Origin: Pseudomonas flavescens
GTDB lineage: Bacteria; Pseudomonadota; Gammaproteobacteria; Pseudomonadales; Pseudomonadaceae
Reading direction: 5' to 3'
DNA: 64,000 nucleotides
Assembly: GCF_013408425.1 (NCBI RefSeq)
Contig: NZ_JACBYV010000001.1
Location: forward strand, 2,108,001 to 2,172,000
Shown here: positions 45,771 through 54,507 of the stretch, in pieces
Layout of the letters: every line of letters begins with the position of its first letter
Position numbering within the stretch: the stretch's first letter is position 1
Program-made: the position numbers and the translations under genes
Notes under the pieces: model-generated
The model's database searches: none
Told to the model about the DNA's origin: nothing
What the model saw: the letters and a program-made list of their open reading frames with translations, nothing else

Positions 45771-46817
45771 ATGCCCCGCCCTCCAGCCGACTCGCCACGC
45801 AAGAGACGCGGCGCAGGCCGCGTCACGCTGAGCAGCGTCGCAGAGCGCGTCGGCGTGTCCTCGATCACCATCTCGCGCTACTTCAACCAGCCGGATCAGG
45901 TGTCCGAAGAACTGCGTGAGCGCATCCGCAGTGCGGTGGACGAATTGGGCTACGTGCCCAATCTGGTGGCTGGCGGGTTGGCATCCGCGCGGGGGCGGAT
46001 CGTCGGCATGGTCATCCCGAACATCTCCGGGCCGATCTTCGCCCAGACCATCCAGGGCTTCAGCGACACCCTCAGCCGCCACGGCTACCAGTTGCTGCTG
46101 GCTTCCAGCTATTTCAGCGAGGAACAGGAAGAAAGCGCAGTGCGTGCCTTTCTCGGCTGGTCGCCGGCCGCTCTGGTGGTCACCAGCCACTTCCACAGTG
46201 CCGGTACGGAAAAGATGCTCGCCGACGCCGACATCCCGCTGGTGGAGATCTGGGACTACCGCCCCGAACGAGCGCCCCTGCAGGTAGGCTTCGTGCATTA
46301 CGAGGTTGGCGTGACCGCGGCGCGCTATCTACTGGACAAGGGCTATCGGCGCATCGCATTCGTGCAGAACAGCGTGCCGGGGGATTTCAGCGCGCTGGAG
46401 CGCCGCGACGGCTACGCCGATACCTTGCGGGCAGCAGGTCTCGAGCCTTGGGCGTTCGCACCGGATGAGAACCTGCAACCCTTCGAAGCGGGCAAGCAGG
46501 CAATGGAAAGCCTGATGCGGGGGGCGCAGCGCCCGGATGCGATCATCTTCGCCAACGACAACCTGGCCGCTGGCGGCCTGCTCGCCGGCCGCCGCGCCGA
46601 CCTGCGCATCCCGGAAGACTGCGCGGTGGTGGGCTTTGGTGATTACGCCTTCGCACCGATGCTGATACCCAGCCTGACCACCATCCGGCCACCGGCCAGG
46701 CAGATCGGCGAAGTGGCGGCGCAGCGCATCCTGCAGAAACTGGGTGTACTCGAGGAGGCACCGAGCGATGCCCCGCAACCGCTGGCGTGCGAGCTGATCG
46801 AGCGGGAAAGTAGTTAG
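45771..46817 (+). CDS. LacI/GntR-family transcriptional repressor
   Basis: 348 aa. LacI helix-turn-helix at about residues 19-40 (VTLSSVAERVGVSSITISRYFNQP in parts; the hinge follows at GYVPNLVAGGLASARG). Then a periplasmic-binding-like effector domain (VGMVIPNISGPIF; ANDNLAAGGLLAGR; VGFGDYAFAPMLIPSLTTI). Pattern closest to GntR-type gluconate regulators, which is odd next to an LLM monooxygenase. Divergent from the TonB operon; the two palindromes in the gap are its likely sites, giving operon control and autoregulation. Confidence 0.92.
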   Translation: MPRPPADSPRKRRGAGRVTLSSVAERVGVSSITISRYFNQPDQVSEELRERIRSAVDELGYVPNLVAGGLASARGRIVGMVIPNISGPIFAQTIQGFSDTLSRHGYQLLLASSYFSEEQEESAVRAFLGWSPAALVVTSHFHSAGTEKMLADADIPLVEIWDYRPERAPLQVGFVHYEVGVTAARYLLDKGYRRIAFVQNSVPGDFSALERRDGYADTLRAAGLEPWAFAPDENLQPFEAGKQAMESLMRGAQRPDAIIFANDNLAAGGLLAGRRADLRIPEDCAVVGFGDYAFAPMLIPSLTTIRPPARQIGEVAAQRILQKLGVLEEAPSDAPQPLACELIERESS

Positions 46818-46871
46818 GGTCCGTGGAGATTTCTCGCGGCAACGCGGCTCGCGCAGGAACGTCAACGAGCC

Positions 46872-47438
46872 CTAAGCGTTGCCCATCCAGGTACTGACGA
46901 ACTCGCCGGTATCCACTTGTGGCACAGCGCGCAGTTCACGTTGTGGCGTCCCCAGATAGAGATAGCCAATCACCTGCTCGTTGCCCGCGAGGCCGAGGCC
47001 GGCATCCACCAGCGGATCATGGGACAACTCGCCGGTCCGCCACACCGCACCGATACCCTGGGCGTAGGCGGCAAGCAGAATGCCGTGCGCCGCGCAGCCT
47101 GCAGCCAGTACCTGCTCCTGAGCTGGAACCTTGGGGTGCTCCTGGGTACGGGCAATCACGACGATCAGCAGTGGCGCCCGCAGCGGCATGTTACGTGCTT
47201 TGGTCAGCGCCTCCTCGTCAGCATCGGGATACTTGCCCGCGATCGCCTCGGCAAACAGCTCGCCCAGCGCATGACGTGCATCACCCTCGACGGTCAGGAA
47301 ACGCCAGGGGCGCAGTTGCCCGTGATCCGGCGCCCGCAACGCGGCACGAAACAGCTGCTCACGCTGCTCGGCGGTGGGTGCAGGGTCGATCAAACGAGGA
47401 GCGGAAACACGGTTGATCAGCGCATCGAGAGCATCCAT
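46872..47438 (-). CDS. Nitroreductase (YdjA-like)
   Basis: 188 aa, small FMN-dependent nitroreductase. Motifs: RVSAPRLIDPAPT, RAALRAPDHGQLRPWRFLTV, GIGAVWRTGE, GYLYLGTP. YdjA-type enzymes are minimal members of the family; the natural substrate is not known. Convergent with the lacI gene, with 54 bp between the stops. Confidence 0.92.
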   Translation of the reverse strand: MDALDALINRVSAPRLIDPAPTAEQREQLFRAALRAPDHGQLRPWRFLTVEGDARHALGELFAEAIAGKYPDADEEALTKARNMPLRAPLLIVVIARTQEHPKVPAQEQVLAAGCAAHGILLAAYAQGIGAVWRTGELSHDPLVDAGLGLAGNEQVIGYLYLGTPQRELRAVPQVDTGEFVSTWMGNA

Positions 47439-47524
47439 CGGTTCACCTCCAGAAAAAGAACCGGGATTCTACCAGCCAAGCGACGCCAGCATGAGCCACA
47501 TACGCACGGCCTGGACGCAGCTCC

Positions 47525-48345
47525 GGAGGAGCCGGCTTGCGGGCGAAGCGATGGCAGCCATCACGCCAATCCGCGGCGCACCCACCCATCGCCGGCAAGC
47601 CGGCTCCTACAACAAATGCGCGACCAACCACAGATCCGTAGGAGCCCGCTTGCGGGCGATGCGATGATGGCCATCACGCCAATCCGCGGCGCACCCACCA
47701 ATCGCCAGCAAGCTGGCTCCTACAACAAACGGGCGAACGGGCCCAGATCCGTAGGAGCCCGCTTGCGGGCGATACGATGGTGGCCATCACGCCAATCCGC
47801 GGCGCACCCACCCATCGCCGGCAAGCCGGCTCCTACAAACAGCGCGCGACCAGCCACAGATCCGTAGGAGCCCGCTTGCGGGCGAAGCGATGGCAGCCAT
47901 CACGCCAATCCGCGGCGCACCCACCCATCGCCGGCAAGCCGGCTCCTACAACAAATGCGCGACCAACCACAGATCCGTAGGAGCCCGCTTGCGGGCGATG
48001 CGATGATGGCCATCACGCCAATCCGCGGCGCACCCACCAATCGCCAGCAAGCTGGCTCCTACAACAAACGGGCGAACGGGCCCAGATCCGTAGGAGCCCG
48101 CTTGCGGGCGATACGATGGTGGCCATCACGCCAATCCGCGGCGCACCCACCCATCGCCGGCAAGCCGGCTCCTACAAACAGCGCGCGACCAGCCACAGAT
48201 CCGTAGGAGCCCGCTTGCGGGCGATGCGATGATGGCCATCACGCCAATCCGCGGCGCACCCACCCATCGCCGGCAAGCCGGCTCCTACAACCAGCGTGCG
48301 ACCAACCACAGATCCGTAGGAGCCCGCTTGCGGGCGAAGCGATGG
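47525..48345. repeat. REP array of eight 113-bp units
   Basis: Units begin at 47525, 47638, 47751, 47864, 47977, 48090, 48203 and 48316, with an exact 113-bp period. Each unit has GTAGGAGCCCGCTTGCGGGC, a middle (...GGCCATCACGCCAATCCGCG...), and the inverted GCCGGCAAGCCGGCTCCTAC, so it is a paired REP (BIME). Variants follow the order c a b c a b a' x, meaning a 339-bp trimer has been copied. The array fills nearly all of the 938-bp gap between the nitroreductase and YkgJ genes. The reading frames inside it are artefacts. Confidence 0.93.
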
Positions 48346-48376
48346 TGGATGCCCGCATAAATGCGTGGCCTGGCCG

Positions 48377-48742
48377 CTAGGCAACCCGGTCCGGCGACAG
48401 CTCAGGCTCCAACGGCGGCACCAGCGGTGGCAAGCCGTAGGCCCTGCGCGCGTCATCGCAATGCGGGTTGTGCTCGCCGTTGGCCCAGGAGGCCTCGAAC
48501 TCGCGGCAGGTGCTGGAACGCTGTTCATACAGCGTGCAGCGAGTGCCCTGCCCCACATCGCCCAGCAAGGCGGTGCAGCGTGATGGTTTGGCCTCGGTGC
48601 CGCGCATGGCGACGCGGTGCGGAGTGATCAGGATGACCTGCTCGTCCGGCACGGTTCCGCCTGCCGACTGGCACTCACCCCAGAAAAAAGACACACGAAA
48701 ATGCGCACAGCAGGCGCCACACGCGAGACAAGGATTGGACAT
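48377..48742 (-). CDS. YkgJ-family cysteine-cluster protein
   Basis: 121 aa. N-terminal MSNPCLACGACCAHFRVSFFW and later CTALLGD...CTLYEQRSSTCREFE and CDDARRAYGLPP give the set of conserved cysteines of the family, thought to bind zinc or an Fe-S cluster. Function unknown; some members are listed as Fe-S oxidoreductase-like. Divergent from trkH, with 182 bp between. Confidence 0.9.
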   Translation of the reverse strand: MSNPCLACGACCAHFRVSFFWGECQSAGGTVPDEQVILITPHRVAMRGTEAKPSRCTALLGDVGQGTRCTLYEQRSSTCREFEASWANGEHNPHCDDARRAYGLPPLVPPLEPELSPDRVA

Positions 48743-48924
48743 GATTTGGAAAGGGCTCAGAAACCGGCAAGGGCCGGCACCTGAGGGCGTATTCTATGCA
48801 TCGCCACGGACTTGTAAAGTGGCACGAGTGGCCGCCCTGACGGGCGATCGAGGCGCCTGAGCGGGCTGGTTTACAGCATCAGCGGCACAGGTAGAATGGC
48901 GCCACTTTTTCGCGGATAAAACCG

Positions 48925-50379
48925 ATGGCCTGGCCAACCCTAAGACTCATCGCGTTCATCAATGGCATCTTTCTGATCACCCTGGCTATCGGCATGGTCG
49001 GCCCGATGTTCACCCTGTTCGTCTTTGATCGCGCCGCAGAAGTGAGTCCCTTCGCCTGGTCGAGCCTGATCACCTTCATCGCCGGGCTGTCGATGATCGC
49101 CCGTGGCCGTCCTCAGGATGTGCATCTGCGCCCCCGCGACATGTACCTGCTGACGGTTTCGAGCTGGCTGATGGTGTGCATTTTCGCCGCGCTGCCGTTC
49201 ATGTTCACCCAGCACATGAGTTACACCGACGCCTTCTTCGAGAGCATGTCGGGCATCACGGCGACAGGCGCCACCGTGCTGATCGGCCTGGACAACATGT
49301 CACCGGGCATCCTGATCTGGCGCTCCATGCTGCACTGGCTCGGCGGTATCGGCTTCATCGCCATGGCGGTGGCCATTCTGCCGATGCTGCGCATCGGTGG
49401 CATGCGGCTGTTCCAGACCGAGTCGTCGGACCGTTCCGACAAGGTCATGCCGCGCTCGCACATGGTCGCCAAGTACATGGTGGTGGCTTATCTGGGTATC
49501 AGCCTGCTCGGCTGCCTGGGGTTGTGGCTGGCCGGTATGAGTTTCTTCGACGCCATCAACCACAGCATGTCGGCGATTTCGACAGGCGGCTTCTCCACCT
49601 CGGACCTGTCGCTGGCCAAGTGGACGCAACCGGCGGTGCATTGGGTGGCCGTGGTGCTGATGATTCTCGGCAGCCTGCCATTCGTGCTCTACGTTTCGAC
49701 CTTGCGCGGCAACTTCGGCGCGGTGCTGGGCGACCAGCAAGTGCGTGGTTTTCTCTCCATTTTGCTGGGTACCTGGCTGATCCTCGGCATCTGGTACTAC
49801 CTGACTACCGACCTGCACTGGCTCGATGCCCTGCGCCACGTCGCGGTGAATACCACTTCGATCATGACCACCACCGGTTTCGCACTCGGCGACTACTCAC
49901 TGTGGGGTGGTTTCGCCGGGATGCTGTTCTTCTATCTGGGGTTCATCGGCGGTTGCTCCGGCTCCACCGCCGGCGGCTTGAAGATCTTCCGTTTTCAGGT
50001 CGCCTACATTCTGCTCAAGGCCAACCTGATGCAACTGGTGCACCCCCGCGCGGTGATCAAGCAGCAGTACAACCGCCACCGTCTCGACGAGGACATCGTC
50101 CGCTCGATTCTCACCTTCTCGTTTTTCTTCACCATCACCATCGCCCTGCTGGCGCTGGCGCTGACCCTCTGCGGCCTGGACTGGATCACCGCGCTGAGCG
50201 GCGCCGCCAGCACGGTCGCCGGTGTCGGTCCCGGCATGGGCCCGATCATCGGCCCTGCCGGCACTTACGCCAGCCTGCCGGACATGGCCAAGTGGCTGCT
50301 GACTCTGGGCATGCTGCTGGGCCGTCTGGAAATCCTTACCGTGCTGGTGCTGCTGATGCCCGCGTTCTGGCGGCATTGA
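48925..50379 (+). CDS. trkH: Potassium uptake protein TrkH
   Basis: 484 aa, membrane subunit of the Trk K+ channel, which works with TrkA. Four pore loops with filter sequences are visible: MSGITATGATV, AISTGGFSTSD, IMTTTGFALGD and STVAGVGPGMG. Many hydrophobic spans. Start MAWPTLRLIAFINGIFLI is normal. A G/C-rich stem (50400-50420) follows the stop. Confidence 0.94.
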   Translation: MAWPTLRLIAFINGIFLITLAIGMVGPMFTLFVFDRAAEVSPFAWSSLITFIAGLSMIARGRPQDVHLRPRDMYLLTVSSWLMVCIFAALPFMFTQHMSYTDAFFESMSGITATGATVLIGLDNMSPGILIWRSMLHWLGGIGFIAMAVAILPMLRIGGMRLFQTESSDRSDKVMPRSHMVAKYMVVAYLGISLLGCLGLWLAGMSFFDAINHSMSAISTGGFSTSDLSLAKWTQPAVHWVAVVLMILGSLPFVLYVSTLRGNFGAVLGDQQVRGFLSILLGTWLILGIWYYLTTDLHWLDALRHVAVNTTSIMTTTGFALGDYSLWGGFAGMLFFYLGFIGGCSGSTAGGLKIFRFQVAYILLKANLMQLVHPRAVIKQQYNRHRLDEDIVRSILTFSFFFTITIALLALALTLCGLDWITALSGAASTVAGVGPGMGPIIGPAGTYASLPDMAKWLLTLGMLLGRLEILTVLVLLMPAFWRH

Positions 50380-50399
50380 TACCACCTGGCCACAGATGA

Positions 50400-50420
50400 C
50401 CGGGCGCCACGAGCGCCCGG
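50400..50420 (+). terminator. G/C-rich stem-loop after trkH
   Basis: CCGGGCGC (50400-50407), a CACGA loop, and GCGCCCGG (50413-50420). There is no U run, so termination is uncertain. Confidence 0.5.
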
Positions 50421-50535
50421 ATTCGGCCAAGGCCTGCTGAGGCTTGCGCACAGCCCAGAGGGCCGCCAGCACGGTCGTGCGCCAGCGTTAACAGGCCCTA
50501 TACTCTCCTGACACAACAAAAACAGGAGGCCGTCG

Positions 50536-50853
50536 ATGAGCAGCCAGCCCCACGAGCGTTTCAACTCCTTCGCCGAGTTCTATCCGTACTACCTGCAGGA
50601 GCACGCCAACCCGATCTGCCGGCGCCTGCATTACGTCGGCAGCCTGCTGGTGCTGCTGGTACTCGGCTATGCGCTGGTCAGCCAGCGATGGCTCTGGCTA
50701 CTGGCCCTGCCGGTCATCGGCTATGGCTTCGCCTGGCTGGGGCACTTCGTGTTCGAACGTAACCGACCGGCCACTTTCCAGCATCCGCTGTACTCGCTGA
50801 TGGGCGACTGGGTCATGCTCAAGGACGCCCTGACAGGGAAAATCCGTTTCTAG
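50536..50853 (+). CDS. DUF962/Mpo1-like membrane protein
   Basis: 105 aa. Pattern FNSFAEFYPYYLQEHANPICRRLHYVGS, two hydrophobic hairpins, then WLGHFVFERNRPATFQHP. Mpo1 of yeast is a dioxygenase in 2-hydroxy fatty acid breakdown; the conserved histidines that bind its metal appear here (EHANP, RRLHYVG, GHFVFERNRPATFQHP). Starts after ACAGGAGG. It stands alone. Confidence 0.9.
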   Translation: MSSQPHERFNSFAEFYPYYLQEHANPICRRLHYVGSLLVLLVLGYALVSQRWLWLLALPVIGYGFAWLGHFVFERNRPATFQHPLYSLMGDWVMLKDALTGKIRF

Positions 50854-50920
50854 CCGGGCGCACCGGCAAGACCGGCAAGCCGTTCGACGCGACCGTTCGG
50901 AGCCTTATGGCACTTCGCCT

Positions 50921-50949
50921 TTGCTGGTCTGGACGTCAACGTATATGAT
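50921..50949 (+). promoter_or_regulatory. Sigma-70-type promoter for cyaB
   Basis: TTGCTG (50921-50926), a 17-bp spacer, TATGAT (50944-50949). It would give a leader of about 85 bases before the cyaB ATG. The 186-bp gap has no other gene. Confidence 0.6.
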
Positions 50950-51039
50950 CCCGGTTTTCCGCTGGCCCCGTCCGCACGCCCCGTGCTGCCTGGCTCCCGG
51001 TAATGCAGTCGGATTTACAGCAGGGATCGTCACCACCGC

Positions 51040-52428
51040 ATGAATGCAACTCTTTCCGCCATTCCGAACGGGTTACCAACGCTGCCTACGCGCGAGTATT
51101 ACTCCCGTGTGCTGGCCTATATCGCCGTGGCCGCCAGCGTTGCCGCTGGTACCTACGCGCAGGTGTTCAGCCACGAACTATTGTGGCTGGTGCCCTACGC
51201 CCTGCTCTATCCGCACCTGGCGTACTGGCTCAGCAAGCGTTTCAGGGACGAGCATCCACACCGTACCGTCATGACCCTGCTGTTCGTCGATGCCCTGCAC
51301 TGTGGTGCCGCCGCCGCACTGCTGGGTTTTTCGGTGGTACCCAGCCTGATGTGCCTGCTCACCCTCACGTTCAGTGCCCTGATCGTCGGCGGGCTGCGCG
51401 ACATGGGCCTGGCGCTGCTGGTGGCGTGCAGCGGTGCACTGCTCACCGCCTCGCTCACCGACCTGCACGTCGCACCGGAAACCCCTGCTCTGGTGGCGCT
51501 GGTCAGTATCGTCTTTACCACCCTGTACATCTGCATCACCGCGTACTTCGTGCACCAGCAGAGCATCCGCCTGAGCCAGGTACGTATCGAGATCAAGCGT
51601 GAGCAGGAAAAAGCCGCACGCCTGGCCCGCAACCTGGCCAAGTACCTGTCGCCGCAAGTGTGGGAGTCGATCTTCAGCGGCAAGAAACACGTGCGCCTGG
51701 AAACCCAGCGCAAGAAGCTCACGGTGTTCTTTTCCGACATTCGCGGTTTCACCGAACTGTCCGAAGAACTGGAAGCCGAGGCCCTGACCGACCTGCTCAA
51801 CACCTATCTCAACGAGATGTCGAAGATCTGCATGAAGTTCGGCGGCACCATCGACAAGTTCATCGGCGACAGCGTCATGGTGTTCTTCGGTGACCCGAGC
51901 AGCCAGGGCGCCAAGAAGGACGCCATGGCAGCGGTCTCGATGGCCATCGCCATGCGCAAGCACATGAAGGTGTTGCGCCAGCACTGGCGCGCCCAGGGCA
52001 TCACCAAACCGCTGGAAATCCGTATGGGCCTGAATACCGGCTACTGCACGGTGGGCAACTTCGGCGCCGATACGCGGATGGACTACACCATCATCGGTCG
52101 CGACGTGAACCTGGCCAGCCGCCTGGAAAGCGCCGCCGAAGCCGGCGAGATCCTGATCTCCCACGAGACCTACTCGCTGATCAAGGACGTGATCATGTGC
52201 CGCGACAAGGGCCAGATCAACGTCAAGGGCTTCACTCGACCAGTGCAGATCTACCAGGTGGTGGACTTCCGCCGCGACCTGGGCGCCACCTCCAGCTACG
52301 TCGAGCACGAGTTGCCCGGGTTCTCCATGTACCTGGATACCAACGGCATTCAGAACTTCGACAAGGAACGGGTCATCCAGGCCCTGCAACAGGCTGCCGA
52401 GAAGCTGCGCGACAAGATCATCATGTGA
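51040..52428 (+). CDS. cyaB: Class III adenylate cyclase CyaB
   Basis: 462 aa. The N-terminal MASE2-type membrane domain has about six spans (residues 25-185). The C-terminal class III cyclase domain starts near 225: metal-binding VFFSDIRGFTELSEE, IDKFIGDSVMVFFGD, and the adenine/transition-state region MDYTIIGRDVNLASRLE. In P. aeruginosa CyaB makes most of the cAMP that activates Vfr and virulence genes. Neighbours agt1 and plcP match the P. aeruginosa order. Confidence 0.95.
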   Translation: MNATLSAIPNGLPTLPTREYYSRVLAYIAVAASVAAGTYAQVFSHELLWLVPYALLYPHLAYWLSKRFRDEHPHRTVMTLLFVDALHCGAAAALLGFSVVPSLMCLLTLTFSALIVGGLRDMGLALLVACSGALLTASLTDLHVAPETPALVALVSIVFTTLYICITAYFVHQQSIRLSQVRIEIKREQEKAARLARNLAKYLSPQVWESIFSGKKHVRLETQRKKLTVFFSDIRGFTELSEELEAEALTDLLNTYLNEMSKICMKFGGTIDKFIGDSVMVFFGDPSSQGAKKDAMAAVSMAIAMRKHMKVLRQHWRAQGITKPLEIRMGLNTGYCTVGNFGADTRMDYTIIGRDVNLASRLESAAEAGEILISHETYSLIKDVIMCRDKGQINVKGFTRPVQIYQVVDFRRDLGATSSYVEHELPGFSMYLDTNGIQNFDKERVIQALQQAAEKLRDKIIM

Positions 52429-52456
52429 CACCGCCAGCGCGAACGCGGCCGGGGCG

Positions 52457-53500
52457 TCAGCAACTGCCCGCGACACGAGCCGGCAATGCGATCTCCAGCG
52501 GCTCACCGCTCAACAGGGGCTGCCGGGCCAGAAACTCGATAGCCGAGGCACGCCAGGACTGTCGCCCGGCCTCCTCCGCACACTGCCTGCGATCCAGCTC
52601 CAGCGCTGCCAGGCAGGCCTGACGCAGATCGTCGGCGAGCACGCCCGTCACGCCCGGCACCACCACGTCCAGCGGTCCCGGCACGGCGAAGGCCGCCACC
52701 GGGGTGCCGCAGGCCTGAGCCTCGAGCATCACCAGGCCGTAGGTATCGGTCAGCGAGGGAAACACCAGCACACTGGCGCGACGATAGAAATCGGCCAACG
52801 CCTCGCCGTGTCGATAGCCGAAGAATCTGACCTGAGCATACGCCTGCTGCAGCGCCTCTCGCTGCGGCCCATCACCGACCACCCACTTCTCGCCGGGCAG
52901 GTCGAGATCGAGAAATGCCTGCAGGTTCTTCTCCGGCGCGATGCGCCCCACGTACAGGAATACCGCGGTCACCGGCGTCTGGGCGCGGGCCTTGGGTGCG
53001 AACAGGTGGGTATGCACGCCCTTGCGCCATAACGCCAGGCGCTGCAGCCCTCGGCCGGCAAGCCCCTCGCGCAAGCGTTCGGTACTCACCAGCACCGCCT
53101 GGCTGGGACGATGAAACAGACGCAGATAGGCATACCCCAACCCCAGCGGAAGCCACGGACAGCGCGTCGTCAGGTACTCGGGAAAGCGGGTATGCACCGC
53201 GCTGGAAAAGGCCATACCTCGGCGCAGCAGCCAACGTCGCGCGGCCCACCCCAGGGGCCCCTCGGTCGCCAGGTGCACGCAATCAGGCGCGAATGCCTCG
53301 ATGGCCGCAGCGACCCGCCAGAGGTCCCAGGCCAAGGGAATCTCCGGGTAGCTCGGACAGGGCACGCAGCGAAACGCACCGGGTGAAAGCACGTCGACAA
53401 GATGCCCCATGTCCCGCAACTCGCTGACCAGGGCCTGCAGGCTGGTGACCACGCCATTGACTTGCGGCGCCCAGGCATCGGTGACGATCAGCAGCCTCAT
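52457..53500 (-). CDS. agt1: GT4 glycosyltransferase for phosphate-free glycolipids
   Basis: 347 aa, GT4 family. N-terminal LLIVTDAWAPQVNGVVTSLQ, then LYVGRIAPEKNLQAFLDL and the donor-binding FPSLTDTYGLVMLEAQACGTPVAAF in parts (PSLTDTYGLVMLEA). The start ATG overlaps the plcP stop by 4 bp. In P. aeruginosa the matching pair (as I recall PA3218/PA3219) makes glycosyl-diacylglycerols during phosphate starvation: PlcP releases diacylglycerol and Agt1 adds glucose. Confidence 0.85.
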   Translation of the reverse strand: MRLLIVTDAWAPQVNGVVTSLQALVSELRDMGHLVDVLSPGAFRCVPCPSYPEIPLAWDLWRVAAAIEAFAPDCVHLATEGPLGWAARRWLLRRGMAFSSAVHTRFPEYLTTRCPWLPLGLGYAYLRLFHRPSQAVLVSTERLREGLAGRGLQRLALWRKGVHTHLFAPKARAQTPVTAVFLYVGRIAPEKNLQAFLDLDLPGEKWVVGDGPQREALQQAYAQVRFFGYRHGEALADFYRRASVLVFPSLTDTYGLVMLEAQACGTPVAAFAVPGPLDVVVPGVTGVLADDLRQACLAALELDRRQCAEEAGRQSWRASAIEFLARQPLLSGEPLEIALPARVAGSC

Positions 53501-54321
53501 GCGGCCGGCTCAATGACCGCGACCTTGTCTGCCTGCAGTTGCGCCAGGCGCTCCTGCTCATCGGCCAGGCGGTACAGTTCGATGCGCCCGTCCGGGTGCT
53601 CGATCAGCGCCGTGCAGGATTCGACCCAGTCGCCGCAGTTGAGGTACTCGACGTCTCCCAGCGTGCGAATCTCCGCGTGGTGGATATGCCCGCACACCAC
53701 ACCGTCGAAGCCACGACGAGCGCACTCGTGGGTGATGGCCTCCTCGAAATCGCTGATGAAGTTCACCGCCGTCTTGACCTTGTGCTTCAGGTACGCGGAC
53801 AGCGACCAGTAGCCGTACCCATAGCGGCGCCGCCAGTGATTGAGCCAGCGATTGAGCACCAGGGTGACGGTGTAGGCCGAATCGCCGAGAAAGGCCAACC
53901 AGCGGTGATAGCGGGTGATCACGTCGAACTGGTCGCCGTGGATCACCAGCAGGCGTCGCCCATCGGCGGTGACGTGTTCAGCTTCGTCGACAAGCTGGAT
54001 GTTGCCCAGCAACAGCTTCGAATAGCGGCGCAGGAACTCGTCATGATTGCCGGTGACGTAGATGACCTGGGTGCCGCGCTTGCTCATGGTCAGCAGGCGC
54101 CTGATCACGTTGGTATGCGCCTGCGGCCAGTAGATGCCGCCACGCAGCTTCCAGCCATCGATGATGTCGCCCACCAGGTAGATGCGCTCGGCCTGATAAC
54201 GCTTGAGGAAGGCCGCCAGGTGCTCGGCCTGGCTGTCCCGTGTGCCCAGATGCACATCGGAAATCCACAGCGTACGGACACGTTGCTTGCGGCTCGGCCT
54301 TACCAGTTGTGCGATGCTCAT
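53497..54321 (-). CDS. plcP: PlcP-type metallophosphatase (LpxH-like fold) of lipid remodelling
   Basis: 274 aa from MSIAQLVRPSRKQRV, after GGAGATCG; the long upstream extension crosses the Pho-box region and is not the start. Calcineurin-like motifs: ISDVHLG, VGDIIDGWKLRG, TGNHDEFL, VIHGDQFD, GHIHHAE. Resembles UDP-diacylglucosamine hydrolases, but the pairing with a GT4 enzyme and a Pho-box candidate identifies it as the phosphate-stress PlcP, which degrades membrane phospholipids. Confidence 0.85.
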   Translation of the reverse strand: MSIAQLVRPSRKQRVRTLWISDVHLGTRDSQAEHLAAFLKRYQAERIYLVGDIIDGWKLRGGIYWPQAHTNVIRRLLTMSKRGTQVIYVTGNHDEFLRRYSKLLLGNIQLVDEAEHVTADGRRLLVIHGDQFDVITRYHRWLAFLGDSAYTVTLVLNRWLNHWRRRYGYGYWSLSAYLKHKVKTAVNFISDFEEAITHECARRGFDGVVCGHIHHAEIRTLGDVEYLNCGDWVESCTALIEHPDGRIELYRLADEQERLAQLQADKVAVIEPAA

Positions 54322-54361
54322 CGGGCGATCTCCGGCAGATTTTCGGCCGAGCTTGAGCGAA

Positions 54362-54405
54362 AGCGGTGAAATGATTGTGAACGTGGCATGGCGATTCGAT
54401 GACAG
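54362..54405 (-). promoter_or_regulatory. Pho box upstream of plcP-agt1
   Basis: On the minus strand, four half-sites with an 11-bp step: CTGTCAT (54399-54405), TCGCCAT (54388-54394), CGTTCAC (54377-54383) and ATTTCAC (54366-54372). The first is a perfect PhoB half-site, and the rest keep its final TCA/CAT part. The last is 45 bp from the plcP start codon. Confidence 0.7.
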
Positions 54406-54507
54406 CAGCATCACGAAAGCGGCCTTTTCGCAGACGCCCGCCCGTTGCCCAGATCCCAAAAACCGGCTCACGGAGTAAACTGCCACGACCGTTCGAGGAA
54501 CTCCGCC

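Noticed and set aside
47374-48206. Several similar frames across the 113-bp repeats, and a possible CRISPR array
   Set aside because: The repeats are palindromic pairs with no unique spacers and the 113-bp unit is conserved throughout, so this is a REP/BIME array and not a CRISPR.
53497-54486. 329-residue version of PlcP
   Set aside because: The extension has no conserved residues and covers the Pho-box half-sites; the ATG at 54321 has a good ribosome site.
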